DNA of 64,000 nucleotides, from NCBI RefSeq assembly GCF_024713975.1, contig NC_091102.1, positions 7,817,001 to 7,881,000 on the forward strand, read 5' to 3'. A program made the position numbers and the translations under genes. The notes beneath the pieces are model-generated. The model was not told the origin of the DNA. It was given only the letters and a program-made list of their open reading frames with translations, and searched no databases. This document shows positions 1 to 12,522 of the stretch, piece after piece. The DNA comes from Paralichthys olivaceus (lineage: Eukaryota > Chordata > Actinopteri > Pleuronectiformes > Paralichthyidae). Within the stretch, counting starts at the first letter, position 1, and the number at the start of each line of letters is the position of its first letter.

Positions 1-1471
1 GTCTGATCAATGGTACAAAACCTCCAAATATTCAGGTTACTGTGGTTCAAAGGAGAAAATCAAACTTCATATATGCACATTTGAGAAGCTGAAAAAAAAC
101 ATTTGGGGCATTATTACATGAAAAAGTGATAAAGAAATTATAATGCACTTATCAAGACAGTATTAAAACTAATGTAATTATTTATTGCTTTATTGTGTAA
201 TTGATTTATCAGCTAATTTTAACCCTGACACGATGTCAGGAACTCATAAGATTTAATTGTCATATTTGTTTAGCTCAAACTTTTCTTTGAGGATGTTTCC
301 TCATAAAAATGAAGTAAAGTGTTTATAATGTTATTTCAAATGTATTGCTGAGTAATTATCTATGGCTGCCATACCATTTTTTTCCTGATTAATTGATCAC
401 TGATTTTGTCTTAATGTCCTAAACAAATGAAAACTGGAAGTTGATGGTTTCTCACAGGCCAAAGTGGTGTCTTCAGATGTCTCTCTGTCTGTTCAACAGT
501 CTAAAACCCCCAAAATATTCAGGTTACTGTGACATAAAGCATCAAATCTGCAGCACTAAACACCAAATGTTCAGTATTTTACTTAAAAAATGACTGATAT
601 TATAATTTGGTCTTTAAAACATTGTATAAAAACATTGATTTGTTTCTCTGGTAGAGGTCTTATCAACTTATTGATGCAGCTACAATAGACTAATCAATTA
701 ATCAGCTGATCATAACATATATATAGTGTCAGGAAACTTTAAAGTATGATTTTAACTTTGAAATCTAAGTGTTTATTACTCATCTTTAACAGCTGCATTA
801 AAATTGAATGATACAGTCCTCCGAATTTACTCCCCCAGTGAAATGTACTCTGATGACTCTTCTTGCTTACACCAGAACTGATTTGTCATATTCTTTTATA
901 TACATCTGTTTTTTTAAAGTTCAAATTTACTTTCCCTTAAAATATCCTCACAGTGTCACTGCATTTTATCTTTTCTTTTTTTTTCTTTTTTTTTTTTTTT
1001 AAATATATATTTGTAAGTATTCCGGTCAGGGTGCTTGTGTTACACTCCAGACTTGTTGCACCTCTAGGTCCTGGTGATGGCATCTCTTTACCCTACTCAT
1101 GTTACATCTATGAATGTAGTTATCTGAGGGGCCCTCCGGGGGGACAGCATGTGCTTTGAGAATCCACAACATCCCCCCAGTCAGTCAAGTTGCCTTTGGA
1201 CTCGACATAATTATCACCACAGCGTCTTGGCTCACCTACTGTACTGTGTGTTTGTTGGTGTGACAGACTAACCTTTTTAAATATGTGTCAGAGTCTTCGT
1301 GAGAGTCTCCCGCTCTGTTCTGTCCTTTTCAACGTTGCCTGAATGCTCGTAGATGTGTTTGTCTCGTTCGGTGTTTTTGTCTGTGTGTCGCTCTGTGTTT
1401 GCGCGTTGTTGTCTGTGCTCCCTGGTCTGATTGCACCGGTGTCTGACAGCCCCTGTCCTGTACTTACACAG
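1..1471 (+). other. dcun1d2 intron 1 or upstream sequence, no exon recognised
   Basis: AT-rich sequence before the first recognised dcun1d2 exon, with a T-rich run near 968-1000. No ATG followed by a convincing donor and no CpG-rich promoter is visible, so the initiator exon probably lies left of the window. Short open frames here show no family resemblance. Confidence 0.6.
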
Positions 1472-3264
1472 CATAAGCTGAAATCTTCGCAGAGGGACAA
1501 GGTACGGCAGTTCATGTCCTTCACACAGGCTGGGGAGAAGACAGCTGTGTACTGCCTCACGCAGAATGACTGGAAACTAGAAGTGGCGACCGACAACTAC
1601 TTTCAGAACCCAGATCTGTACTGTAAGGAATCCATGAAAACCTCAGTGGACCGGAAAAAGCTGGAGCAGCTCTACAATCGCTATAAAGGTAAGCAGGATA
1701 ATTTAGGAGTATTTGTTTTATACTGTGATATGTTTACTTGAATAGAGCTGTTCCAAAAATAGTTATATTGAACTTTTTTCACAACATGTTTAAACAAATG
1801 TGTTATATATATATATTTTTTTCCTGGTAGATCCACAGGATGAGAATAAGATTGGTATTGACGGGATCCAGCAGTTTTGTGATGACCTCACACTGGATCC
1901 AGCCAGCATCACCGTGCTGGTCGTTGCATGGAAGTTTCGTGCTGCCACTCAGTGCGAGTTCTCCAAGAAGGAGTTTGTGGATGGAATGACGGAGCTGGGG
2001 TGAGTGTTGACATCGACAGCGTGTGACATGCAACAGAGTGGGACATAAACACTGTGGCACTGCATTGTCGATCTCTTAGTGTGGCTCTCGGAAGGGAAGG
2101 CTGTCTATATATAGACTCACTCAACCACGGCTTGAGTATTCTGTGTCTTCATGGAATTACTCAATAGAGTGCGGCTTGTTTTGACTTTTGAGGTTCATGT
2201 GTCACAGTTTACTTCGGTATAAAGGCCGTCATGGTCAGGTTGTTCATGTATGATCATTCAGAGGTTGTTGCTCATGTTGTCTTCTGTTTTCAGGTGTGAC
2301 AGCCCAGAAAAACTGAAGGCCATGTTGCCAAGATTAGAGCAGGAGCTAAAAGATACTGGAAAGTTCAAGGACTTCTACCAGTTCACCTTTAATTTTGCCA
2401 AAAATCCTGGACAGAAGGGTTTAGGTAAAGAGAGTGATTATAATAACATCATCTTGCTCAGTTATATTATTGATTTTTAAGAGTTCGTCTTCTTTGTGTG
2501 TGCAGACTTGGAGATGGCTGTAGCCTACTGGAACCTGGTTCTCTCAGGACGATTTAAGTTCCTCGATCTTTGGAATAGATTTCTTCTGGTGAGTCAAAGT
2601 GAGCTCATGGATGTGTAGAGCTGGTAATCAGCCATTCGCATTAAATGCCATTTCTTTGTCAGTGTAAATGTAAAAGTTCAGTCTTTGTATTAGTCATGGC
2701 TGGACACTGACTTAGCTTTCCTTGCCACAACAATCCCTGACCATTATTATTATTGTGTACGAAGGTTACTTTTTATTCAGAGCTAAAACACTCCATGCAG
2801 AGACTTTTTAAGTTTAAAAATGAAAAAAGATATTTGTAAAAGAGTGGAATCAGCCAGTCACACCAGATGTTTGATAAGATTTAAAACCTGCACCGCATTA
2901 TAATTTAAATGACTGTCAAAATGTCCTGCTTATAGAGAAACTGTGTGTGTGAAACTCTGCGTGCGAGTCTGTTCATCAGCACTTGTCCTCTATAGGAACA
3001 CCATAAACGATCCATCCCGAAGGACACGTGGAACCTATTGTTGGACTTCGGTAACATGATTGCAGATGATATGTCAAATTATGATGAGGAAGGTGAGTTT
3101 GATTTGACACAATGGATGAAGAATTCAGATTAATAACTGCTCCGTCACTGTGACACTAATCATATGTTGTGTTTTCTTTCTCAGGAGCGTGGCCAGTTCT
3201 TATAGATGATTTTGTGGAATTCGCTCGACCGATTGTAACAGGAACAAAACGTAAAACTCTCTAA
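1472..3264 (+). CDS. dcun1d2: DCN1-like protein 2 (cullin neddylation co-E3); initiator exon not found
   Basis: Six coding exons join in frame: 1472-1688, 1831-1999, 2294-2424, 2506-2588, 2996-3092, 3185-3264 (TAA). They encode 258 residues; with one Met from an upstream exon this gives 259, the family length. The first exon begins HKLKSSQ directly after an AG acceptor, as in human DCUN1D2, where the start codon lies in exon 1. The N-terminal part is UBA-like. The PONY/DCUN1 domain follows, with blocks [43 protein letters not shown] and [19 protein letters not shown]. Family knowledge: these proteins bind the acetylated N-terminus of the NEDD8 E2 and the cullin, promoting NEDD8 transfer. The protein alone resembles both DCUN1D1 and DCUN1D2. 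The neighbours grtp1 and lamp1 (the human 13q34 set) decide for DCUN1D2. Confidence 0.93.
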
Positions 3265-4557
3265 ATCCAACCACAACTCTGGACAGCCAGAACGTTGTTT
3301 CTTTTACAGTGACTTCATAGTTTTTTTTAAGACTTGTACAAAAAAAGTGAAAATTGTAGACTTCAGAGAGAAAACAGAAGCACTTGAAACTGTCAGGAAA
3401 CCACCTTTCAGGGAGCTGAGTAAAAAACTGGGAACAACTGTCCTCATGAGTCTGAGGCGTCATACGGACGGTGCCGGATTCACCTCTCGTCTCTCCCGTT
3501 GGATTCTCAGTATCCTGGATGCCCCTCTGCTCTGCTCCAGGAGGAGCGATAGCTGTCAGGCCGCAGCCCTGTCAGTGAGGAAGGACACAGCCCTGAGAGG
3601 ACGGTTACTGGCTGTGTGCACTCTGAAAGGACTGGAGAGGAGAATGCAGTGTGTTTTAAGATTCTTTCTAGTCAGCTTTGTTTTGTTATATGAAGCTCTG
3701 AGTGACTGTGCAAAGTTCCAATGTCTTAGTCTAACTTCGGGACATCGTGCTCACGACACCAGCACCAACAGAACTGTTGCAGTTTTTACTGTACATACTG
3801 TATCTATTGGGACAGTTTACAAAGAGAGCTATATGAAGAATAATATAAATATGTTGAATTTATAAATGCAAAAGATGATTTCTTTTATGTACAGGAAATG
3901 CTAAGATCTCTAACGGGATGCCTCAATATTGTGGATGATTTGCTGTCGGTTTAAATGTTCGGTGGATCTGTCAAATCATGGAGTTGTGAGCTTCTCATTG
4001 AAAGCATGTTGAACACGTTTGCTACATTTTGGGCTGGTTTCACAAATAAACGAAAGTAAAGACAATGCTTTAATTTAGATAACTGATATTGGTTGGTGGT
4101 ATCGATTTGAATGAATAATCGCAGTTGGGAGTGTGTCTTAAATCCTAAATGTAATCAGTCCTATCCACAGTATTCATGATTTATTTTAATTTCAAAAGAG
4201 AATTTCTTTGCAAAAGTTCAAGAAAGTGTTTTGTCATTTCATCAGTTGATCGGTCTGAGAAATCTATTCTGCTGCAGTTAAGACAAATTTACAGTTAAGA
4301 CACTTACAGGCCCTTAGGATTGCATGGCACATATCTGTATGTTATGGCAGCGCAGAGCCCTTTCTTCAGAAGCCGGGACACGAAAGAGGGCAACAGGACA
4401 ATAAAGTAAGCCTTAAGAATAAAATCCTGTCTGTTCAATATTCATGTTTCTGTTCAAGCCCATCTGTTCAGTGTTACTGAAGGTAGTGAAAACAGAAATT
4501 ATTGTTGATACATCCTGTAAGTAGCCTAAGTATATTGTTCATTTAAGAAAGAATAAA
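3265..4557 (+). other. dcun1d2 3' UTR with candidate poly(A) signals
   Basis: The region runs from the TAA of dcun1d2 to two AATAAA hexamers at 4045-4050 and 4552-4557. Either could end the transcript. The sequence is non-coding by inspection; an open frame of about 170 codons at 3347-3865 has no recognisable domain. Confidence 0.55.
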
Positions 4558-4940
4558 GCATGAGTTTTTCCATAATCATAAATGTATTTAGCTCTTTTAT
4601 TGTTAATACATACAGTACAACTGATTAGACAAGAATGTGTTTCATAAAGCAGTTAAGTATGATGGCAATGATAAGGTGACATACTTTGTTTGGTTGGGAT
4701 TCTGACATGGCTCAGTTCAAAATGCACTTGAAAAGTCGAATAGGACTCAGCAGAGTTCATACCTCCACTCAGGTACAACAGTCCCCTTAAATCAAGCCTT
4801 AGCAAATTTCACACATCGGTTCCCTAAATGTGATGATTTTTTTTCCATCTAAATGATTCCCTGGGAAATTGTTAAAATGTCTAAAAAAAAACAACCTTTT
4901 TCAACGTTAAAGAAAGTGGGGAAAAATTGCTGTAACTGCC

Positions 4941-5045
4941 CCTTAGTCTGGATCCACACTCAAATTCAATGGGTTCTTTCTTGGTCCATGTCACATCCTT
5001 CCGCAAGTTTTCATGGAAATCTGTTTTGTCGTTTTTGTGTAACCC
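4941..5045 (-). repeat. Dispersed repeat family A, copy 1 (minus orientation)
   Basis: On the minus strand this reads as a sequence shared with 17396-17522, 19165-19275 and 45270-45425. The shared core includes GACATGGACCAAGAAAGAA and an ATTTCCATGAAAACTTG-like block. It is diverged and non-coding. The source element is not identified here. Confidence 0.6.
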
Positions 5046-5191
5046 TTTTGAAAACCGAACAACCTCTTTGGTTCTGATAATAATACAATTGATGATGGTT
5101 TTATTCCAATTAGCTAAATTTGGACCAAACTATGCCCTAAATCATAATGTTGAAGAAATTGAAAAGAAATTCCTGGGTCAAAACAAAAATG

Positions 5192-5498
5192 TAAAGGTTC
5201 AATGTGTAGAATTTAGAGACAACTAGTGGTGAAGTTTCATGTTGCAGCTGAATACCCCTCACCCCACCCTCTCCTTCCAAAAGTGGAACCTGTGGTAAAA
5301 ACTCAAAAGGTGTTTAGTTTGTCCAGTCTGGGCTACTGTAAAAAACATGGCAGCCTCCGTAGAGAGGACCTGCTCTCAATGAAAATATAAAGGGCCCATT
5401 CAAGGGTAAAGAAAATCATTCCTACAATTTAAGTGAAAACATGATTATTATTATAACCAATAGATCCATTTCACCTAATCTTACACACTGAACCTTTA
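5192..5498. mobile_element. MITE-like element with terminal inverted repeats, about 307 bp
   Basis: The left end begins TAAAGGTTCAATGTGTAGA and the right end closes TTACACACTGAACCTTTA, imperfect inverse complements. The interior has no open frame of note. The ends and interior resemble a short non-autonomous DNA-transposon-like family that I know as widespread in teleost genomes; no superfamily is assigned. It lies between dcun1d2 and grtp1. Confidence 0.65.
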
Positions 5499-5530
5499 AA
5501 GGATTATTTTCTGACCTGTAACGCAGCCTT

Positions 5531-5636
5531 ACATTAAAGTTTTGTGGTAATCTGTCCAGTAGGTTTTGCTTAATCTTCTTTACAAACCTCCAAACAAAGG
5601 GACAGGGTGAAAACATAACCTCCTTGGCTGAGGTAA
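5531..5636 (-). repeat. Dispersed repeat family A, copy 2 (minus orientation)
   Basis: On the minus strand it contains an AGGAGGTTATGTTTTCACC-like block followed by a CAAAACCTACTGGACAGATT-like block. This is the same order as the start of the family A copy at 17396. It lies about 30 bp right of the MITE-like element. Confidence 0.55.
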
Positions 5637-5951
5637 AAATCATGAAATTGCTGATACCATCATTAACACCACTTCAATCAGAACTACTACTATTCATCAT
5701 TATGGTCTGTGACATAAGACCCAACTCTTCTGATTCTCCCCCTTCAGGTATTTTGTATGCAAATCATCAGGTACCTGTGGCGGTCACCTGGGCGTTTCCT
5801 AACCCGGCCCCTCCTCTCAGAGAGCTGTAAGATGAGACATTGGAAACTCAGGTCGCTTTGTTATTTACCTTGACAGCAGCCAGTGGTAAAAATGAAATAA
5901 CCTCCACCGTGCTGGTTGTTTATAGCCTCGGTGAACTTCTGTACCTGCAGC

Positions 5952-8900
5952 ATGATGGAGAGGGAAACTCAAGGAAACGCTGCTCAGCCTCTAACATGTA
6001 GTAATGGCAGTGAGAGGTAAGACTCTATTTTTATGGTTGGTTAATTCCTATTGCTTCCTTCCTTCCTTCCTTTCCTGATTTACTTTTTACGTAACAAACT
6101 CCTACACCTTCTTCCAAACTTATCAGAAATATAGTTCTGTATTGTTTAGAATTTTTCTCCCTGCTCCCATAATCCCACTTGACAGGTCTGTACAGCAGCT
6201 TCCAGGATTATCAGAAATATCACAGCTTTGTGTTGTTATGTGGAACAAGCTTGAATTTAGCTCCTTGCTATAATCCCACTTGAAAGTAATTTAAAACTCA
6301 CTCGTCATCCATGTTGGGCATTTGATCTCCCCGCTGCAGAAACCCTACCCAGCTGTAGCTGTTGTAGTGTCTGTCACCAGGAGAGAAAGAAGGGAGAGGG
6401 AAGGAAGGGTGGGGGAGGAAGGTGACCCCTACTGTCTTCATAGTATTTCAGTTTTGCTGGTGGATTTGCCCCCTGCAGGATTGACCCCTACGGCTTTGAG
6501 AGACATCATGATTTTGAATCCTACAAGGAGATGATGGATGAGTACGTCGCGGTTCTCAACAGAAGATCCATGAGATGGTCCAAACTCCTTCAAGAGAAGC
6601 CTCAGGTGGAGAAGAACCTGACAGGTACGAACACATGTTCAAACACACCACTGTTTAGTTGTGGTGTACTTCTGTCACTCTGTGGTTGTGTGATGGGATT
6701 ATAAAATGTGTTTTGGAAGTGAAGAGGTACGTGCGGAAAGGAGTTCCCAACGAGCACCGGGCCAGGATCTGGATGGCGGCAAGTGGTGCCCAGGAACAAC
6801 TGGAGAGTAACCCGGGTCATTACCAGTCCCTGCTGGCCACGGAGCACGACACCAAGCTGAAGGACACCATTCAAACAGGTGAGACACAACTGTTATTGCA
6901 ACCTTCTATACAAACAAACATACACAACTCACTCTTAAACACTAAGTCTAGATAATTAGTAAATAGTTTTGTTAGCTTCATATTTGCATTCTGGCTTTGG
7001 CCAATAAATTGTATCATTTGTATTTGCGATGATCTCGACTGTTCATTGAATCGTTTCGGTTTATTTTCATTTATTTGCTTTTCTGTTTATTGTTTCTATC
7101 TATTGTTTAAATCGATGTTAAAATGTCTGGATGCACCTTTGGTGGTAAACGGTTGTCTCTGTTTCAATAAAACATTCGATCACAAATGAATTGGTAAATA
7201 TGTGTTTTGTTCTTAACAGATATTAACAGGACCTTTCCGAACAACGTCCTCTTTCAGAGCAAAGCTGAGCCCGGCCTGCAGAGGGCGCTGTACAATGTGC
7301 TGCTGGCCTATGGACACCATAATAAAGCAGTGGGATACTGTCAGGTGAGGAAAGTGTCTGTTTACATAAAGAACAGGACTGACTGTTTACTGTAGTCACA
7401 GCTTTGAGCTCAAGATGCATCGTGAGAACTGAATCAATAAAGACAGTGTGACTTTTGTTACTCATAAAAGTGACATAACTGTTTGTGACACATTGTCTAA
7501 CAAACTGTCTCTAAAAACAAAGAGTAGTTTGTCTTATGAATGTCTGTTTATTTCAGGGCATGAACTTCATTGTAGGCTACCTCATCATCATCACCAAAGA
7601 TGAAGAGAAATCCTTCTGGCTCATGGACGCACTGTTGGGCAGAATACTTCCAGGTTGAGCATTTTCTTTATTCCTCATACACACAATTAATGTCCCTGCA
7701 AAACCTCCTCTGATCCTTTCAATACCTAGAGATCTGTTCAGGTTATAAATCCACAACAGAGACAGGAAAGTTTGGGAGAAAGAAGGAATACACATTAGCA
7801 AAGGTCCAAGGACACATCTGACCCGAGCTGGTGCAGAAGAAGAACTCGGCCTAAATGGTTCACGCTTAACCAGGCAAGACACAGGTGCACCAATAACTGG
7901 TGATTTAGTCAGTGAAGCTACAGCATTTTTAATAGTGACAATATTCCATCCAATATGTCATCTGCATAATGAAGATCATTATGAGCATTTCCTCTGATCC
8001 ATATATGTTAGTGTAGAAAACTAAATATTAGTGGACCCAGGTTTGAGCCTTGTGGCACTCCACTTTGAACCTTCATGCAATAAAAACAAATCTGAAACAT
8101 TTAGACCTGAGCTAAGAGATGTGTTCGAATGGCCAAACAACAAGCTTCAAAATAATGCAGCTCATCTAACTGTGGGGTTTTATAGATTACTACAGTCCAG
8201 CCATGTTGGGGCTGAAGACTGACCAGGAGGTTCTTGAGGAGCTGGTGAAGACTAAGGCCCCTGCAGTCGGACAGCTCATGGCTCAGTATCCCGGCATATG
8301 GACTCTGGTTGTGTCACGCTGGTTCATCTGCCTCTACATTGACATCCTCCCAATAGAGGTGAGAAAAAACGTCTGACGCTGTGAGAATCTTACAGTCATG
8401 TTGAAGCAGGTCAGTCAACAAACATCTCGCCTGTTTCTTGTACTCGCAGACAGTTCTACGGATCTGGGACTGTCTTTTCTATGAAGGCTCTAAGGTTCTT
8501 TTCCGTGTCGCTCTGACACTCATCACTCACCACCAGCCAGAGATCCTGAGAGCACGCTGTCTGTCTGACGTGTGTGAGTGCTTCAAACAGATCACCTGTG
8601 GAGCGTTCACACTGGACTGCCACACCTTCATGCAGGTGAGATTAGCAGTAACACGGGTCTTTAAAAAAAGTTTTTGTTTACTTGCTCCTTTGTGTCCATC
8701 TTTCCACCACTCACAAACTTCAGAGGAGAAAATCACGTTGAGACTGCAGCTAATAGTTTATTTATTTTTGATAATCTGCTGAATACATCATTCATTGATC
8801 ATTTGTTGTATAAAATGTCATGAAACAGAAAATAATATCTGTCACGTTTCTGAACCCCAAGGTAAAAAGTCTTGTTTCCTCCAGATATTCTTCTAAACTT

Positions 8901-9351
8901 AAATCATTTCAATTTATTATTGAATCTTCCCAGTTATGACATATTAGTCAACTGGTGACAGCTGTTGAGTGGTTTGTAATTTCATCGCTTCACTGCTGAG
9001 ACCTTTTAAAAAGAAGGAAATGTTCTTCATGACAATCAACAGAAGTGAAGATGGAAAATCTGGTCTAGGAAATATTTTGACTTAATTTCAGTGAGTGACT
9101 TTGTGCAGCGGAGTATATATATATATATCAGTGTATATTCCAAAAATACTTAACGGAAGAAGTGATGCAGTTGTAGCATTTACAAAAACGTCTGATAGTT
9201 TGGGGAAATGAAAGGTCCCTCCTCATCCATCTCTCAAAATGTCTATCTACAGAAAATATTTACCGAACCCGGAAGTCTCTCGATGGCAACTATTGAGAAA
9301 CTGAGAGAGAAATGCAGACAACAAATCCTCGAGGAATCGAGACAACCGTAA
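5952..9351 (+). CDS. grtp1: Growth hormone-regulated TBC protein 1 (Rab-GAP family)
   Basis: Eight exons join in frame: 5952-6016, 6479-6624, 6720-6878, 7220-7344, 7557-7653, 8186-8358, 8450-8635, 9253-9351 (TAA). They encode 349 residues; human GRTP1 has 336. The ATG at 5952 is chosen because its exon ends AG before a GTAAG donor and restores ERIDPYGFE, matching the family N-terminus. The TBC domain starts near KRYVRKGVP. Both catalytic fingers are present: IQTDINR (IxxDxxR) and GYCQGMNF (YxQ). Other family blocks are DYYSPAMLGLKTDQEVL, SRWFICLYIDILP and IWDCLFYEGSK. Family knowledge: TBC proteins speed GTP hydrolysis by Rab GTPases in membrane traffic; the Rab target cannot be told from sequence. 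The gene sits between dcun1d2 and lamp1, as in human 13q34. Candidate poly(A) signals are ATTAAA at 9671 and AATAAA at 10222. Confidence 0.95.
7990..8185 (+). repeat. Possible decayed retroelement fragment in grtp1 intron 6
   Basis: The stretch upstream of the exon at 8186 includes a phrase reading GLSLVALHFEP. It resembles, loosely, degenerate reverse-transcriptase-type coding seen in old non-LTR elements. It is short and heavily decayed, so this is a weak call. Confidence 0.2.
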
Positions 9352-12300
9352 AGTTTTGGATCCACTGTTGGTCTGTCAGGAACTTTGTACTTATTTGAAT
9401 CACATACCAGTGATCATACTGTCGGCTTTAATTATGTTGAACTCTGATCCAGAAGACTGGATATCTGGAGAATGTGCTGAAGCAACATTTTGAACCTTGT
9501 GTTTACTGGCAGGTTCAGTCCTCTGAATATTTTTACAGCAATAGATACTTCTACTACTACACCTGATGCTTTATGGTATTGCAATCACTCACAGAAATGC
9601 TAGTATTTGTTTTTATTATTGTGGAGGGTTAAAATTGTTAAGAGATCACGTCTAGTTTAATGCTCTTGAAATTAAAAGTTAAGGATTTGGTGTGGTGCTG
9701 TCCACATTTACAGAACAGTTTTTCATGTTTTATTGTAAGCAAGAACACGTTTCCTTATTTCCTAATTGTCCTCTAAAAGTCCACTTTGTCTAACCAAACA
9801 AAGGTTGGACAAAGTGGAAATGTTAGCGTAACATGATCATCTTAAACAACAGGTTATTCAACTGTTCCAAACCTGTGGCTGAAGAATACAACATTTCTAA
9901 TCCACTTGGACCTTTGAGGAACACAATAATTCAAGAACTGTGTAAAAAACTAAAAAGATGTGTTGGTTTCTGAGTCAACTCTGATCAGACAGAAAGCTTG
10001 TTACACCGGTGGGCAACATTAATTTAACCACAAGTGAGATTCTGATGCCATCTCAAGAGGCATGTACTTCCATTCCTTCTCTCTCTACAACCTAGATCAA
10101 CTTCAGACACGTTTAATATATTTTAAACTGTGGTGAAAAACATAAGGACGGGGAAACATTCATAAACTGAGTCTTCACATTCAAAGCTCTGCCTGTAAAC
10201 TGAACATGACCAACTGTGTGAAATAAATACATTTCAGATGAACAGATTGAAATGTCAATAACTTGCCTAATGTGAGTCTCCACGGAGCCTGAGGTCTGTT
10301 ATGTCATGTCTACAACTTTCCTCCACCCTGCATTTACAGACACATTATTTGTAAAGAGGAAATATTAGTACAAGCAACGTGTATAGAACTGTTGGTATTA
10401 AAAACACTATAGTTCATGGTCCTGCTGGCTTTAGTTCCAGCCAGTAAGAGACTGATTTACACCTCAATGACATACAATATTTGCTGTTGTTACACTTTAT
10501 CCAAACCTTAAACTGGGATTTTAGGTTTAGAAAAAAGTAATTTATTCTATTTCTTTACACAACAAAAGTGTAATTTAGGCTTTGATACATAACAAATTGT
10601 GAAAATTTCAGAAATTTCACTTCTGAGCATGAACCAGAACGAGGAACAGGTTTGACGGCTGAGTAACTGTACGAAGGCAAAGCAAAGAGTCAAACTGTCA
10701 TGTTTGTTCACTTTTATTGACCTTTCCTTTAGAAAACAGCTCAAACGAATCCATTAAAACCATATCAAGTCACTACAAGGATATTTAGATGAGGGAGAGA
10801 AGAAACAACATAAAAAAACAGAACAAAAAATGGAAATTTCTCATTTTACATCAAACAATGCATATTAATGCTAGTAACAGTACATGGCGATGTGAGACAC
10901 AAAGAAAATGTCCCAGACATGGCAGCGCATCGTCGATGAGTGAGCAAGTACCTCTGTGAATATTGGCTTTGCATTAATCCCGCCCCTGTTACAGCAGGGA
11001 AGGCACTGATGAACACTGACCAGAGCATTTTGGCCGTTTGACCTGTTACATGAGGCCGAGTGTCGGGACTTTAGTGCAACTTCTATCCATTCAGCCACCA
11101 AAGTCCCAAGTCGGCCCAAATCCAATTTAAGCAAACAAAACCATCCAGTGGACTTTAACAAAGCAACATTATTACGTCCTTGCATTTATGTCCTGAGCTT
11201 TTTCATGCACTAAGCCGTCAGTTCTTCTTAGATTGTTTCAGCAAATCATGGCGGGTCCATTTTGTCTCTGAGGACTCCAAAATATAGACGATCGTAACTT
11301 TGGGAAATACGAAATATTCATGTGTGCGCAATAAATATGAAGCTGCAGCATGAAGATGGTCAGTTTAGCTTAGAGCCTGGAAGCAAGGAAGAAAGAAACC
11401 ATACCCACCTACCAGCCCCTGATGAGTTGAATGTTGTACAGTGGGGTCCAAAACTTTGACACCAGTGTCCCACTGCGTCTTGTTACATTTGTACAAGTGT
11501 AAAGCTGGTAGTTTTGCAGGAAGCTATAAGCCCGATATGTTCACTTTCTAGTGCCTACGTCAAAAGACACAGCTCCCAACCAAGAGATAGTTTTAGCTGG
11601 AATAGACAACCACAACTTGTCGATTTTCCCTGTTTCAAGTCTTAATGCTAAACTAAGCAAACCTTCTCCTTGCTGTAGCTATAGATTTAGTGAATATAAG
11701 AGGGTTATAAGTCTTTTCATCTAAATCCTCACAAGTAAGCAAATGAGCCCATTTCCCACAAATGCCAAAATACTCCTTCATGAGAAATGAAAAAAAAAAA
11801 AGCTTAAAATGCCTTCAACCCTACAAAGCCTGCAGCTGCTTCATCATACAAAATGTGTTGAGTACCTATAAGAAGGAAAGACGTGCGTTTCATCACTAAT
11901 CCCAGTGGACAAAATGAATTCCTAAATATAACGCAGCCACTCAGGAATCTCCTCACACACACTTCTCATTAGGTTTCCTTGTTTTTAGTGTGTTCCCTAA
12001 AATCTGCAAACTAAATGTAGAGTTTCAATAAAAAATGTCAGATCTTTGCTGTCTGAAGTGGATCAAGCCAGAAACATTCCCTTTATAATGACACACCTTG
12101 TTTGGGTGAGACCATTAAACACGGTCACCCAGAAATGGATAAGAAAAGCTACAGCAGCGATTCCCTCAAATCCCCCAAAGTTTCCTTTCATAGAAATCAT
12201 AAATAGCACGACACAAGTTGAGGACTCTCGTGGACCCTCTGATCAACATCCTCGGCTTCTCCCTCACTGCACTACAGTCTCCAAACAACGTCCCTTTTTA

Positions 12301-12522
12301 ATGTAAGAGTGGGTCAGTTCAAAAAGCACATATCAATCTCAAAGTGATGACAGCTAGTGTTACTGATAAGGGCAAAGAACAGCACACACAGAGATGAAGG
12401 GTGCAGGGACAGAGGGGCACAATGTGGAGTGTTAAGTCTCATAAAACAGTGGTTAATATCACGGGTGGGGATTATCACTCTCCGGGCCCCGGGGGGAGGG
12501 GACGTGAGAGTGACGAGCCACC
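9352..12522. other. Convergent 3' ends of grtp1 (+) and lamp1 (-)
   Basis: There are no coding exons. The left part holds the grtp1 3' UTR, with AATAAA at 10222-10227. The right part is probably the lamp1 3' UTR read from 12522 leftward; TTTATT at 10713-10718 and 10541-10546 are AATAAA on the minus strand. The two transcripts therefore probably end within a few hundred bases of each other. Confidence 0.5.

Noticed and set aside
3347-3865. Open frame of about 172 codons
   Set aside because: It lies in the dcun1d2 3' UTR, has no recognisable domain or splice partners, and is of a length that can occur by chance.
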